64,000 nt of DNA from Salinivibrio sp. ES.052 (GCF_900141775.1 NZ_FSRI01000003.1:186001-250000); one strand, 5' to 3'. Counted from the stretch's first letter, positions 37,324-47,629 are shown. The notes: generated by a model from the sequence alone, not told the origin. Numbers and translations are program-made.

Positions 37324-37959
37324 TTACTTCCTTGTTGCAGTGAGTACAAATACATCCATGGTGCCCGGTTTCTCGTTATCAACGGGCGTAATCGGCTCAG
37401 CGTAATGCCATAACGTACGGTCATCAAGTGCCGCCATTTGCCCAGGGGCTAGCGGTAAACTAAATAAAGGGGCACTGGTTTTGTGGCGGAATACTTGAAA
37501 ATCGCCCCCATTGATATTACCGCGGCCAATGCTCACAATCGCGATATGATCGAAGCCATCTTGGTGAACCCCCTCTGGTGCAACTTGCACGGACTGGTCC
37601 TCCGCCTGAATGCGAATTTGGTGGATTTCAATATCGTTATCATCACTGAGCTGATACACATCGCGGAAAGTGCGACACATGGCATGAAAGCCGGGCTTTT
37701 GCACGGTTTCCGGCTCAATATCTTCAAACGTCCGCGCCACATCCCCTTGAAATTCGTTAATGTCCGAGGTTTGCATAAACGGCCGCGGTGGAAGCTTCTC
37801 AACACCACCATCAAAAACATGCACGATGGAGTAACGGCGAAGTCGATAGCCGCCATCCGCATGTGATGTTCCGGGAAGGTTGTCAAACGAGGGTTGAAGT
37901 TGTTTGATGTGATTGTCGTCCAGTTGATTAAGCTGCATGAGTAGTGTTGATGTATTCAT
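37324..37959 (-). CDS. 2-oxoglutarate/Fe(II) dioxygenase family protein (PF10014-like)
   Basis: A 211-residue protein with the iron-binding triad: HQD in APEGVHQDGFDHIAIVSIGRGN, and a distal His in RTLWHYAEPITP. MDVFVLTATRK closes the double-stranded beta-helix. The family includes amino-acid hydroxylases acting on free branched-chain or other amino acids. First gene of the two-gene operon ending in the VC1184-type PLP enzyme, so its product may be the PLP enzyme's substrate. ATG 37959 follows AAAGGAGAAAGCC. Confidence 0.85.
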   Translation of the reverse strand: MNTSTLLMQLNQLDDNHIKQLQPSFDNLPGTSHADGGYRLRRYSIVHVFDGGVEKLPPRPFMQTSDINEFQGDVARTFEDIEPETVQKPGFHAMCRTFRDVYQLSDDNDIEIHQIRIQAEDQSVQVAPEGVHQDGFDHIAIVSIGRGNINGGDFQVFRHKTSAPLFSLPLAPGQMAALDDRTLWHYAEPITPVDNEKPGTMDVFVLTATRK

Positions 37960-38385
37960 GGCTTTCTCCTTTTATCGCACCGAAGTACGAATTGATGCCA
38001 GGCCAAATGGCAAGACATGGAAATTAACAAATACGTTACACATTATAATCAACCAAACATCCTTTTTTTTCCAGACATAGCCTTATATTCATCGAACCAT
38101 GAACACCTAATCAGAACTTTCATCTAATGAAAACCATTAAGCTATTGAAACCCTCCACCCCAATAATTAACATTTATTAAACATTGGAATTAATCACTAT
38201 TAAATATGCAATAAGACATATTTTAAACAACAATAAAGCCTATTCTCTGTCACGAAAAGTTGCCATAAAGAGAAAATCGAGACATCCCATCCTCATTAAT
38301 CACTTCGCATTATCGGTATAACGCCTGTTTCAACACACACCCTCTATACTCATAGACAGAATGCCGTGTTTTAGGGAGAGACAAT
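37960..38385. other. 426-base A/T-rich gap
   Basis: No gene is visible in any frame. The region separates divergent units: the dioxygenase operon to the left and the DUF6151-like gene to the right. It is noticeably richer in A and T than its flanks, with several poly-T and TTAA stretches. A TATAAT-like element on the minus strand near 38043 may serve the dioxygenase operon, but its -35 is poor. I see no operator I can name. Confidence 0.4.
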
Positions 38386-38988
38386 ATGGCACGCTTAGCC
38401 ATTCAATGTGCATGCGGACAAATAACGGGCGAGATTATTGATGCGCAGCAGAGTCAACGCTGTGTATGCTTTTGCCAAGACTGCCAAGCTTATGCACAAA
38501 TACTCGGCTATCATACTGAATTGCACCCAGGAGGCGGAACGGAGATACTTCAGATCACGCCGGCTCAGCTACGCATTTATCGAGGTCGAGACCAACTGAC
38601 CTGCGCCAAGCTATCGGAACAGGGGATTTACCGATGGTATGCGAACTGTTGCCAAACCCCCATCGCTAACACTATCAATGCCAATATTCCTTTCGTTGGT
38701 ATGCACAGTGCGTGTTACCGCATTGACGGGGAGAATGAAGAAGAGATAGGACCAGTGCGCTGGTATGTGCAAGGGCAAGACGCGCGCTCCACACCAGTCA
38801 ACCACTCGGTTCATCCTCGTTTTCCTATTCGATTGATGGTAAAAACAGCACTAAAAGCCCTGTGGGCGCGACTGTTGGGTAAGCACCGTCCCAATGTGTT
38901 TTTCGACCGACAAGGCCGCCCTCGCGGTATAGTACATCATGTCGATCCGCCCGGTTCAGGCTCAAATGATCACCAGCCACAGTCTTGA
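38386..38988 (+). CDS. DUF6151-like cysteine-rich protein
   Basis: A 200-residue protein with cysteine motifs typical of GFA-like zinc folds: QCACGQITG at the N-terminus, CVCFCQDCQAY next, and WYANCCQTPI later. These would bind one or two zinc ions. The basic C-terminal region (about 145-200) lies outside the fold. GFA-fold enzymes act on glutathione adducts, but nothing here shows such a substrate. The ATG follows AGGGAGAGACAAT. Confidence 0.7.
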   Translation: MARLAIQCACGQITGEIIDAQQSQRCVCFCQDCQAYAQILGYHTELHPGGGTEILQITPAQLRIYRGRDQLTCAKLSEQGIYRWYANCCQTPIANTINANIPFVGMHSACYRIDGENEEEIGPVRWYVQGQDARSTPVNHSVHPRFPIRLMVKTALKALWARLLGKHRPNVFFDRQGRPRGIVHHVDPPGSGSNDHQPQS

Positions 38989-39163
38989 AATAAAAGGAAG
39001 CATCAATGACAGTGATGGGTTATATCGTGATAACGAACCTTTAACTTCATCAAAACCCCATTTACAATAACGCTGTAAAAACAAGCAATCCCCCGAGCGA
39101 AGCGGCAACTCAACAAACCATGTCGCTTCTCTTACTCACAATAACGGACAAGGGGAGGCATCC

Positions 39164-41902
39164 GTGAGCAACCCATCTCAACACCCAGATAGTTTCAATA
39201 CCCGACGGACCCTACACGTCAATGGTGAAACCTACGACTACTACCGGCTGGACGCACTGTCCGATAAATTCGAAATAAGCCGTTTGCCTTACTGCCTGAA
39301 AGTACTGTTAGAAAATTTGCTACGTAAAGAAGACGGCAAAAATGTCTCTGACGATGACATACGTACACTTTGCCAGTGGCAAGCTGATAAAGCAGGACAA
39401 GATCAGGTGAACTTCACCCCCGCTCGCGTCGTACTTCAAGACTTCACGGGCGTACCCGCGGTGGTTGATTTAGCCGCCATGCGCGCTGCCATGCGAGAGC
39501 TAAAAGGAGACCCGGCTAAAATCAACCCGCTTGGCGCGGTCGATCTGGTCATTGACCATTCGGTCATGGTGGATGACTACGGCAGCTCAGACTCGTTGCA
39601 GAAAAACACCGAGATTGAGTTTGAGCGCAACAGCGAGCGCTACCAATTTTTGCGCTGGGGCCAACAAGCCTTCTCAAATTTCCGCGTCGTACCACCTGGC
39701 ACTGGGATCGTCCACCAAGTGAACCTCGAGTATTTAGCACCCGGTGTGTTAGTGGAAGAGCAAGGCGGTAACAAGTTAGCCATGCCAGATACGCTGGTAG
39801 GCACAGACTCACACACCACCATGATTAACGGCTTGGGTGTGCTGGGATGGGGTGTGGGGGGCATTGAAGCGGAAGCGGCGATGCTCGGCCAGCCGATTAC
39901 TATGCTGATCCCTGAAGTCGTCGGCTTTGAGCTAAAAGGCGAACTGCCCGCGTCCGCTACTGCCACTGACCTCGTACTCACCGTCACCCAAATGCTGCGT
40001 GAACGCGGTGTGGTGGGTAAATTTGTTGAGTTTTATGGCCCGGGTCTCGCCAAATTGCCGCTGGCTGACCGCGCGACCATTGCCAACATGGCACCCGAAT
40101 ATGGTGCAACCTGTGGCATCTTCCCGATTGATGAAGAAACGCTTAGCTACATGCGCCTAACAGGACGCACCGACGATCAAATCACACTGGTCGAAACTTA
40201 TGCCAAAGCACAAGGCTTGTGGCGTGATGACGACGCACCCGTTGCTGATTATAGTGATACGCTCCATCTCGATCTGGGTGATGTGGTGCCAAGCCTGGCG
40301 GGCCCCAAACGTCCACAGGATAGAATTGCATTAACCGATGCCAAAACCCAATTCGATCAGCTGTTAGAAAAAGAACAAGCGGCGTCTAATAATGTGATTG
40401 CCAGCTTTGCCAGTGAAGGCGGACAAACCGCGGTCGATAACCCCAACCTGCGCGAACAAGGAAAAGTAGAGGTCGACTATAAGGGCGATCGATTTACGCT
40501 TGAACATGGTGCGGTTGTGATTGCCGCAATCACCTCCTGCACCAACACCTCGAACCCTGCCGTGCTTGTCGCCGCTGGGCTGGTGGCACAGAAAGCACAC
40601 GAACGAGGCTTAAAAACCAAACCTTGGGTCAAAACATCATTTGCCCCTGGTTCACAAGTGGTGCCAGCCTATCTAGAAAACGTCGGTCTACTCGAACCGC
40701 TCGCGGCGCTTGGCTTTAATATTGTCGGCTTTGGCTGTACCACCTGTATTGGTAACTCAGGGCCACTGCCTGAGCCAATCACTGAAGCCATTCGCTCTGC
40801 TGACCTGCTCGCGACCAGCGTGCTCTCCGGTAACCGCAACTTTGAAGGCCGTATTCACCAAGATGTGAAAGCCAACTATTTGGCATCGCCCCCATTAGTG
40901 GTTGCCTATGCACTGGCAGGTAATATGAATGTGGATGTCCTTAAGGAGCCATTAGGACAAGATGAAAGCGGCAAGCCGGTCTACCTCAGAGACATTTGGC
41001 CAACCCCGCAGGAAGTCGCGCAAACCATTCAATCCGCGATGACGGAAGGGCTGTACCAAGACAAGTATGCGGATGTATTTGCCGGGACAGACGCTTGGCG
41101 TAAATTACCGGTGCCTGAAGATGAGATTTACTCATGGCCCGACTCCACGTACGTTAAAAAACCAACGTACTTTGACGGCATGACCATGGCGCTCCCCGAG
41201 ATGAAACCCATCAAGGGCGCACGCTGTGTGGTTAAGGTGAGTGATTCCATCACCACTGACCATATATCGCCAGCCGGTGCAATTAAACCGGATAGCCCAG
41301 CGGGCGAGTATTTGAAATCTAAAGGGGTTGAACCGAAAGATTTCAACAGCTATGGCTCGCGCCGTGGTAACCACGAGGTGATGGTGCGCGGCACCTTTGC
41401 CAACGTGCGCTTGAAAAATCAAATGGCGCCGGGCACCGAGGGCGGCATGACTACCTACTTGCCGACCAATGAGCAAATGAGCATCTATGAAGCGGCTCAA
41501 CGCTACCAATCGGACGAGACACCATTAGTAGTGCTTGCGGGTAAAGAGTATGGAACAGGTTCAAGCCGTGACTGGGCAGCCAAAGGCACTAACCTACTAG
41601 GCATTAAAGCGGTGATCGCGGAAAGCTTTGAGCGTATTCACCGCTCTAACTTAGTAGGCTTTGGCGTGTTGCCGTTGCAATTTAAAGACGGCGATTCCGT
41701 CGAATCACTAGAGTTGGATGGCACGGAAACGTTCGATTTTGAGGAGGTCAACGGCGAACCGTCCACCCTCAAAGTGTGTGCGGTGCGGGATGATAAAACC
41801 ATTGAGTTTGACGTTAACGTCCGCATCGACACCGCCGTCGAGTGGGATTACTACCGCCACGGCGGCATTCTCCACTACGTACTGCGCCAACTCGCCAGCT
41901 AA
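39164..41902 (+). CDS. acnA: Aconitate hydratase A
   Basis: A 912-residue aconitase of full AcnA/IRP1 length. The cluster-binding cysteines are in SCTNTSNP and [14 protein letters not shown]. The C-terminal swivel domain contains [37 protein letters not shown]. AcnA interconverts citrate and isocitrate, is more oxidation-resistant than AcnB, and is the stationary-phase or stress form in E. coli. The start is GTG 39164 with GGGGAGG six bases upstream. Single gene followed by a strong terminator. Confidence 0.96.
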   Translation: MSNPSQHPDSFNTRRTLHVNGETYDYYRLDALSDKFEISRLPYCLKVLLENLLRKEDGKNVSDDDIRTLCQWQADKAGQDQVNFTPARVVLQDFTGVPAVVDLAAMRAAMRELKGDPAKINPLGAVDLVIDHSVMVDDYGSSDSLQKNTEIEFERNSERYQFLRWGQQAFSNFRVVPPGTGIVHQVNLEYLAPGVLVEEQGGNKLAMPDTLVGTDSHTTMINGLGVLGWGVGGIEAEAAMLGQPITMLIPEVVGFELKGELPASATATDLVLTVTQMLRERGVVGKFVEFYGPGLAKLPLADRATIANMAPEYGATCGIFPIDEETLSYMRLTGRTDDQITLVETYAKAQGLWRDDDAPVADYSDTLHLDLGDVVPSLAGPKRPQDRIALTDAKTQFDQLLEKEQAASNNVIASFASEGGQTAVDNPNLREQGKVEVDYKGDRFTLEHGAVVIAAITSCTNTSNPAVLVAAGLVAQKAHERGLKTKPWVKTSFAPGSQVVPAYLENVGLLEPLAALGFNIVGFGCTTCIGNSGPLPEPITEAIRSADLLATSVLSGNRNFEGRIHQDVKANYLASPPLVVAYALAGNMNVDVLKEPLGQDESGKPVYLRDIWPTPQEVAQTIQSAMTEGLYQDKYADVFAGTDAWRKLPVPEDEIYSWPDSTYVKKPTYFDGMTMALPEMKPIKGARCVVKVSDSITTDHISPAGAIKPDSPAGEYLKSKGVEPKDFNSYGSRRGNHEVMVRGTFANVRLKNQMAPGTEGGMTTYLPTNEQMSIYEAAQRYQSDETPLVVLAGKEYGTGSSRDWAAKGTNLLGIKAVIAESFERIHRSNLVGFGVLPLQFKDGDSVESLELDGTETFDFEEVNGEPSTLKVCAVRDDKTIEFDVNVRIDTAVEWDYYRHGGILHYVLRQLAS

Positions 41903-41920
41903 TATTGGCATCGATACCAC

Positions 41921-41944
41921 AAAGGCCCCGCGGGGCCTTTTTTG
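41921..41944 (+). terminator. Terminator of acnA
   Basis: AAAGGCCCC and GGGGCCTTT pair across a two-base centre (effective loop larger) and run into TTT, 18 bases after the acnA stop. Confidence 0.85.
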
Positions 41945-42045
41945 TTATCTATCCCACAGCTTGCAGGCTTCTCAGGCAACCCAGTCATGACAGCGAGCTA
42001 AACAGTGTTATAGTGCAAAAAAATCATAAAGTATAAGTACAAGGT

Positions 42046-44073
42046 ATGTATCAATATCGCTTTCGTTTTTTATTTATAATGAGTCTTCGCTATATATTGC
42101 CAGGACTTGCCATTCTCACTCTTGGGCGGCTGGCATTATTGTGGTTTGTGAATACTGACATCGAACTGGACACACGCGTTCAAGATTTACTCCGGGCACT
42201 ATGGGTTGGTTTCAGATTTGATGCAAAAGTAGTGGCTATAGGCTTTGCTCCATTAATACTCGCTGGCTTATTAAGCCTCACCTCGTCACGTCTTTTCCAA
42301 AAAATAACAAATATCTCGAGCTGGTATGCCACTATCATCTATTTTTTAATGATTCTAGCCTCCGCGATAAATACTTACTATTTTTTAGCATACGGGAATC
42401 ATCTTGATGTATTCCTATTTGGTTTGTTTGACGATGACAGCCAAGCAATAGTGGATACGCTTTGGCAAAGCTATCCATTATTATCAGGCATTACGGCCAC
42501 GATTATTATCGCATTTTTTCTCGGGCATACTTTTTGTGTGAACTACAAACCATGGGGCTCAAATAAACGTTATCAATCACAGTCAATAAAATCACATATC
42601 ATGTATTGCATGGCAATAGTAGCATTTTCGGCCGCTTATTTTATCATCGCTCGCGGTTCGATAGGGTCACTACCACTTAAGCGTTATCATGCTAGCGTAT
42701 CCGAGCTGCCATTACTGAATGCAACAGTACCCAATGCTTTTATGGCCCTTGATTGGGCACACAGTGATTATCAAAAACAAGAAAACCTCTCCTCGATAGA
42801 AGAAAAAGAATTAAGAGAACAAATGTTTGCTGTGCTTGGCAAACCCACTCCCTATGAGAGCACATTAAATAACAACTATTTAAAAAATAACCCGCCTCAT
42901 GTCGTTATGACTTTGATGGAGGGAATGGGGATGAATATGTTGGTTGAGGATAATAAAGAGACTAATGACTTGTTGGGAAGACTGCGCCCTTACTTCCAAA
43001 AAGAGTTCGTTTTTACGCGTTTCTTAGCCGGTACTTCTGCCACCATTGATAGCATCGTCATGATGCTCTTTCACAGTGACGTCCCCACAATTAGCCACTC
43101 AACTTATAGTGCGAAATCTCTATCAGATAGTGCCCTAGAGCCTTATAATCATGCAGGCTACCAAACCATTTTTATCTATGGTGGCAATGCAATGTGGAGA
43201 AATCTATCACGTTACCTTCCGTTGCAAGGCTTTGACCACGTTTACGACGAAAATACAATCATCGACACATTCCCCGAAGCGAAAAAAAGTGCCGGAACAT
43301 GGGGGGTCGCAGATGAATATACTTTCAAGTTGGCTCAAGAAATTCTTGAAAAAGCATCCAAACCAACCTTTATCTATATCATGACGGTGACTAACCACTC
43401 TCCTTTTTATGTACCAGATAACTATCAAGCGAAACCAGTCGCTGCGAGCCCCCGATTAAAAAGTAGAGTCCACGGTGAAACAGTTGAAGTAAGTACTATG
43501 TTAAAAGCCTACCAATATGCTAGCGATGCTTTAGGCGGTTTCATAGAGGCCATTGATGACTCAGCACTTTCTGAGCGCACTATTATTGCTGCAACAGGGG
43601 ATCATCATTTACGATTTTTATCAAAAGGTGCACAGAACGAAATTGCACTGAATTATGCTGTTCCATTTTTTCTTAAAGTACCAAAAAAAATTCTAACTCA
43701 AACATCTTATTATTATGATCCAACGCATATCGGCTCACACCGTGATATTTTCCCTACGCTCTATCACTTTAGCTTATCCAACTCGCCATACTCGAGCTTA
43801 GGCGGAGAAAACTTGCTGCAAAAGCAACCTGTCTCTAATTATGGCTACAATAGCTCTGTTGTTATCAATTCGCAGGGTGTATATCGCCTCTCGTCCCCTA
43901 AAAAACTCTATCCTTGGCGTACATTACTAACCAACGAACCCGAGGCGATCACAAATTCAGAGCCAAATTGGGGTAGAAACTATCAAAAGCTTCAACATAA
44001 CTTTCTAAGATTTAGGGTCAACGCCAACAGTGAAAAACATGCGCTGATACGTCCCACTACGACGAATAAGTAA
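42046..44073 (+). CDS. LtaS-like membrane phosphotransferase (sulfatase fold)
   Basis: A 675-residue protein. Five N-terminal membrane helices (about 10-210) precede a sulfatase-fold periplasmic domain. Metal and nucleophile positions are seen as TLMEGMGMN (Glu), GTSATIDSIVMM (Thr nucleophile) and ATGDHHLRFL (Asp-His), the pattern of lipoteichoic-acid-synthase-like transferases. These move phosphoglycerol or phosphoethanolamine from a phospholipid to an envelope glycan, leaving diacylglycerol. Codon use is visibly richer in A/T than in its neighbours, suggesting transfer. The start is uncertain: ATG 42046, or ATG 42079. Confidence 0.82.
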   Translation: MYQYRFRFLFIMSLRYILPGLAILTLGRLALLWFVNTDIELDTRVQDLLRALWVGFRFDAKVVAIGFAPLILAGLLSLTSSRLFQKITNISSWYATIIYFLMILASAINTYYFLAYGNHLDVFLFGLFDDDSQAIVDTLWQSYPLLSGITATIIIAFFLGHTFCVNYKPWGSNKRYQSQSIKSHIMYCMAIVAFSAAYFIIARGSIGSLPLKRYHASVSELPLLNATVPNAFMALDWAHSDYQKQENLSSIEEKELREQMFAVLGKPTPYESTLNNNYLKNNPPHVVMTLMEGMGMNMLVEDNKETNDLLGRLRPYFQKEFVFTRFLAGTSATIDSIVMMLFHSDVPTISHSTYSAKSLSDSALEPYNHAGYQTIFIYGGNAMWRNLSRYLPLQGFDHVYDENTIIDTFPEAKKSAGTWGVADEYTFKLAQEILEKASKPTFIYIMTVTNHSPFYVPDNYQAKPVAASPRLKSRVHGETVEVSTMLKAYQYASDALGGFIEAIDDSALSERTIIAATGDHHLRFLSKGAQNEIALNYAVPFFLKVPKKILTQTSYYYDPTHIGSHRDIFPTLYHFSLSNSPYSSLGGENLLQKQPVSNYGYNSSVVINSQGVYRLSSPKKLYPWRTLLTNEPEAITNSEPNWGRNYQKLQHNFLRFRVNANSEKHALIRPTTTNK

Positions 44074-44081
44074 AACAGAAG

Positions 44082-44113
44082 CGCGTAGGTGGCACCTTAT
44101 CATAACCTACGCG
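44082..44113. terminator. Stem-loop between convergent LtaS-like and glycosyltransferase genes
   Basis: CGCGTAGGT (44082-44090) and ACCTACGCG (44105-44113) form nine pairs with a 14-base loop in the 46-base gap between convergent genes. No T-run on either side; a bidirectional terminator is likely but not certain. Confidence 0.42.
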
Positions 44114-44119
44114 TTAACC

Positions 44120-45169
44120 TCAGTGATATTGCTTCGCCATCATGGTTTCAAACGCGTCGATCACCTGCTGTGTATCAATGGCAGCCATCACATGATCGCC
44201 TTTCACCCGCGTGCTCCATGCCAATTGCTCAACGGGCTTTCCATGTTGCTGTTCAGCAAAGGTTTCATAAACACTGACCACATCCGCGAGGTTGTTGTAA
44301 GGGCCGGTCCGCTTCGGGTTGCTATGGCCATAAAGGCCTAAGACAGGCGTGCCTTGGGTGGTCGCCATGTGCGCAGGGCCGGAATCGGGGGCCAGCACCG
44401 CATCGGCGCGTGCGAGCACCGCAGCTAATTGCTTGAGGTTGGTTTGTCCTACCAAGTTAGCCAGTGGCACGTTAGCAGCGGCAATAATACGCGCAGCCAG
44501 CGTTTTTTCACTCGCAGCCGGTGAACCACAAAGTACCACCTGATAACCTTTACCGACCGCGTAGTCGGCAAATTCGGCGTAGCGCTCTGGCAGCCAGTTG
44601 CGCTCATCTTTACTCGCGGCGGGACTAATCACGATAGTAGGCTTATCACCAAGTTGCGCGTTGGCAAAGGCATGATCGTCTTCAGAAAGTGGTAGTTGCC
44701 ACTGCGGCGGCGTAACCGGCACGCCCAAATATTGAGTGAAGGCGAAAAAGCTATCTAACACATGGCAAGATTGGGTATCGGGGATCCGTTTATTGGTAAA
44801 CAGCCACTGTCCCTCTTTCGCTCGGTGGCGATGAAACCCCACACGATGGCGCGCAGCGATCCCCATAGTCAATAAACTGGCACGCAAAGCAAGCTGCATA
44901 TGTACTAACGCATCAAACCGGCGTCCTTTCAGCTGCCGCCAGACGTGACGCATGCCTGCCAAGCCTGCTTTTTTATCAAACACCACCAGCTCCACCCCTT
45001 CCAGCCCGGCCAAAAGCTGGGCTTCGACTTTACCAACCACCCAAGTGATCTGTGTCTGCGGCCAATGGCGCTGCACAGCTTGAATCGCCGCGACCGCATG
45101 ACAAACATCGCCAATTGCAGATAGGCGTAAAAAACACAGGGAGCGTGGGGCGTGGGTAAACAGAGGCAT
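44120..45169 (-). CDS. Family 9 glycosyltransferase (heptosyltransferase-like)
   Basis: A 349-residue GT-B enzyme. The N-terminal RLSAIGDVCHAVAAIQAV and the C-terminal LIGQTNLKQLAAVLARADAVLAPDSGPAHMATTQGTPVLGLYG donor-site motif (here starting LVGQ) are those of WaaC/WaaF/WaaQ-type lipopolysaccharide heptosyltransferases; PAASKDERNWLPERYAEF is also typical. It would add a heptose to the LPS core at the inner membrane. ATG 45169 has GGA upstream. It is divergent from dgkA. Confidence 0.85.
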   Translation of the reverse strand: MPLFTHAPRSLCFLRLSAIGDVCHAVAAIQAVQRHWPQTQITWVVGKVEAQLLAGLEGVELVVFDKKAGLAGMRHVWRQLKGRRFDALVHMQLALRASLLTMGIAARHRVGFHRHRAKEGQWLFTNKRIPDTQSCHVLDSFFAFTQYLGVPVTPPQWQLPLSEDDHAFANAQLGDKPTIVISPAASKDERNWLPERYAEFADYAVGKGYQVVLCGSPAASEKTLAARIIAAANVPLANLVGQTNLKQLAAVLARADAVLAPDSGPAHMATTQGTPVLGLYGHSNPKRTGPYNNLADVVSVYETFAEQQHGKPVEQLAWSTRVKGDHVMAAIDTQQVIDAFETMMAKQYH

Positions 45170-45265
45170 AACAAATTCCAATTAAGTTATCGCGCCGATT
45201 ATGCAGTTGGCTCGGTTAAATGTAAAATGCCACCCTATCGATCAAATTGTTACGAGAATGTATTT

Positions 45266-45667
45266 ATGGGCGCTAATACATCCCCCTCAGAAAAGCCGCG
45301 AGGGCTGATACGTATCATTAAAGCCACTGGCTATTCTTGGGCTGGATTAAAAGCGGCATATCACCATGAAGCCGCGATCCGTCAAGAAGTTGTATTATTG
45401 GCAACGGCGCTAGCCGTATTACTCTGGCTACAATTGCCTGTGATGGAATCTTTGATGATGTTCGGCGTCATTGTGTTAGTCATCATCGTCGAGCTGCTTA
45501 ACTCCGCCATTGAAGCCGTGGTCGACAGAGTGGGTGAAGAGCGCCATGAGCTCAGCGGCAGAGCAAAGGACATCGGCTCTGCGGCGGTGTTTGTCAGTTT
45601 GCTTTTAGCGGGTGTGGTCTGGATTACCATCTTATGGCATCACTTTGGTGTCCAATTGATTCAATGA
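45266..45667 (+). CDS. dgkA: Diacylglycerol kinase
   Basis: A 133-residue integral membrane enzyme with three helices. The catalytic signature is VELLNSAIEAVVDRVGEERHELSGRAKDIGSAAV, matching DgkA throughout. It recycles diacylglycerol to phosphatidic acid at the inner membrane. The N-terminal 15 residues are a poorly conserved leader. ATG 45266 is preferred; the much longer open frame would run into the divergent glycosyltransferase. The LtaS-like gene nearby would be a natural source of diacylglycerol. Confidence 0.93.
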   Translation: MGANTSPSEKPRGLIRIIKATGYSWAGLKAAYHHEAAIRQEVVLLATALAVLLWLQLPVMESLMMFGVIVLVIIVELLNSAIEAVVDRVGEERHELSGRAKDIGSAAVFVSLLLAGVVWITILWHHFGVQLIQ

Positions 45668-45740
45668 CACATGTCGTCATACAACCCGGCAACGCGTCCA
45701 TTATGTTGCCGATTGATTAACTTAACTGTGATGAGAAATC

Positions 45741-47570
45741 ATGTCTTTTAAATCGCGACTTCAAACACACAACTGGTTCATCGCCATTAACGCCCTGGTG
45801 TTGATGGCAATAGCCAGCCGCTACTTTGCGTTTCTACCTAGCTTTCCCACTGAGCCACTTGGCATCACCTTTATCGTGGTCAGTACCTTTAGCCAAATGG
45901 CCTTACTTGCCGCCATTGTTGGCTTAGTAACACTGCCACTGCTATTGCTGCCAACCAAGGTGCGCCAACCGTTGCTCGCCTTGATTGCCTCGGTGGGTGT
46001 GATCACGCTTTTCATCGATACCATCGTATTTGCCCAGTACCGATTCCATATTAATGCCATGGTGCTAGATTTGATCCTCGCCGGGCAGATTGTCAGCTTC
46101 CCGCTCATTACTTGGCTGATGGTCATCGGTGGCGTGATGGCCTGCCTCGCCGCGCAATGGGGGCTACTGGCTGCGTTGTCGCGGACACGGTTTTCTTCCC
46201 AGCACAAAGTCGGCAAAAAGTTTGCGCTGCTCACGTTTCTTACCTTGCTTGCCACCCACGGGATTCATATTTGGGCCGCTGCCTACGCATACCAGCCCGT
46301 GACAACGGTGAAACGTTATTTGCCACTTTTCTATCCAGCCACCGCCAACAGTATGATGCGCAAAAACGGCTGGATTGATGAACAAGCTCTAGCGCGCCAA
46401 AAGGCGATGGATGTAGATCGCGAAGCCGACCTTAACTACCCGCTTTCACCATTAGAAACCATCCAGGTTGAACAACCGGTAAATATCATGTTTCTGGTGG
46501 TTGATTCATGGCGTGCGGATACCTTCAACGCCGACAACACCCCTAACCTTTGGGCGTTGGCACAAAATGGCCGTACCTATTCACATCATCTTGCGACGGG
46601 GAACGCCACCCGTACCGGCATTTTTGGCCTGTTTTATGGCATGCCTGGCACCTATTGGCACAGCTTTCTTGCCAATCAGCAATCACCGGTACTGATAGAC
46701 CGCCTGCAGGCGCTCGATTATCAATTGGGTATATTTACCGCCGCGCAATTGGAAAAGCCGGAATTCAACCAAACCGTGTTTGCCAAGGTGTCCGATTTAC
46801 GTAACGGCTCTGAGGGGGACTCTCCCGCCGAGCTCGACGCAGATCTCACTCAAGATTGGATCCGCTGGCACCAAAAGCGTGACCCCAATCGTCCCACTTT
46901 CTCGTTTTTGTTTTACGATGCGCCCCATGGCTATGATTTTCCTGCGGACTTTACCCCCAAGTATCAGCCGATGCTGGACGAAATTAACTATCTCAAGCTA
47001 AATAACGAGACAGACCCGACACCGTTTTTCAATCGCTACAAGACCAGCGTGCGTTACGTTGATAGTTTGGTTGCCCAAGTGGTTGAAGAGCTGAAACAAA
47101 GCGGAGAGTTCGACAATACTCTGCTGGTTATCACTGGCGATCACGGCCAAGAAATGAATGACAACCAACTGAATTTTTGGGGGCATAACAGTAACTTTAC
47201 TGACCCACAAATTCACGTACCTTTCGCAATGATAGGCCCCGGCATCGAGGCAAAACAGGTCGATACCGGCAAACAACTCACCAGCCACCAAGATGTTGCG
47301 CCTACGCTGATGAAGCATTATTTAGGTGTAACGTCCGATCCAGCCAGTTACGCGATTGGTCATGACTTGCTTGCACCAAATCCCGGTCAAGATTGGGTGT
47401 TATCGTCAAACTACAGCGGCTATGCGTTAGTGACCGACGACACTATTTTAGAAGTGGGTGCGGGGGGGCAATATCAATACATGGATAACACCAACCGACC
47501 CATAGAAAACGCGTCACCTGACTTTGCACAAATGGAAAAAGCCCTCGAGCAAATCAGCCGTTTCCGCTAG
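45741..47570 (+). CDS. DUF3413/sulfatase-domain membrane protein (YejM/PbgA-like)
   Basis: A 609-residue protein with five N-terminal helices (to about residue 190), a linker and a sulfatase-fold periplasmic domain. Sulfatase positions are seen as VVDSWRADTF, NATRTGIFGLFYG and VITGDHGQEMND. The layout matches YejM/PbgA/LapC, which in E. coli senses LPS and controls LpxC stability through LapB. E. coli yejM lies beside yejL and yejK, but neither is here, so this may be a paralogue. The ATG follows ACTGTGATGAGAAATC. Confidence 0.86.
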   Translation: MSFKSRLQTHNWFIAINALVLMAIASRYFAFLPSFPTEPLGITFIVVSTFSQMALLAAIVGLVTLPLLLLPTKVRQPLLALIASVGVITLFIDTIVFAQYRFHINAMVLDLILAGQIVSFPLITWLMVIGGVMACLAAQWGLLAALSRTRFSSQHKVGKKFALLTFLTLLATHGIHIWAAAYAYQPVTTVKRYLPLFYPATANSMMRKNGWIDEQALARQKAMDVDREADLNYPLSPLETIQVEQPVNIMFLVVDSWRADTFNADNTPNLWALAQNGRTYSHHLATGNATRTGIFGLFYGMPGTYWHSFLANQQSPVLIDRLQALDYQLGIFTAAQLEKPEFNQTVFAKVSDLRNGSEGDSPAELDADLTQDWIRWHQKRDPNRPTFSFLFYDAPHGYDFPADFTPKYQPMLDEINYLKLNNETDPTPFFNRYKTSVRYVDSLVAQVVEELKQSGEFDNTLLVITGDHGQEMNDNQLNFWGHNSNFTDPQIHVPFAMIGPGIEAKQVDTGKQLTSHQDVAPTLMKHYLGVTSDPASYAIGHDLLAPNPGQDWVLSSNYSGYALVTDDTILEVGAGGQYQYMDNTNRPIENASPDFAQMEKALEQISRFR

Positions 47571-47602
47571 TCCGTCGCTTGCGCGTTAAAGCCTATCCGT
47601 TT

Positions 47603-47629
47603 ATGAGCCTCTGTCTTCCAGAGGCTCAT
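47603..47629. terminator. Stem-loop between convergent yejM-like and pxpC genes
   Basis: ATGAGCCTCTG (47603-47613), loop TCTTC, CAGAGGCTCAT (47619-47629): eleven perfect pairs. It sits in the 77-base gap between two convergent genes and has no T-run. Confidence 0.5.

Noticed and set aside
39564-39987. Long minus-strand frames inside acnA
   Set aside because: They are antisense shadows of a strongly conserved gene, with no ribosome binding site or recognisable protein.
42046-44073. The A/T-rich LtaS-like gene as part of a mobile element
   Set aside because: No integrase, transposase, terminal repeats or tRNA gene flank it; only base composition suggests transfer.
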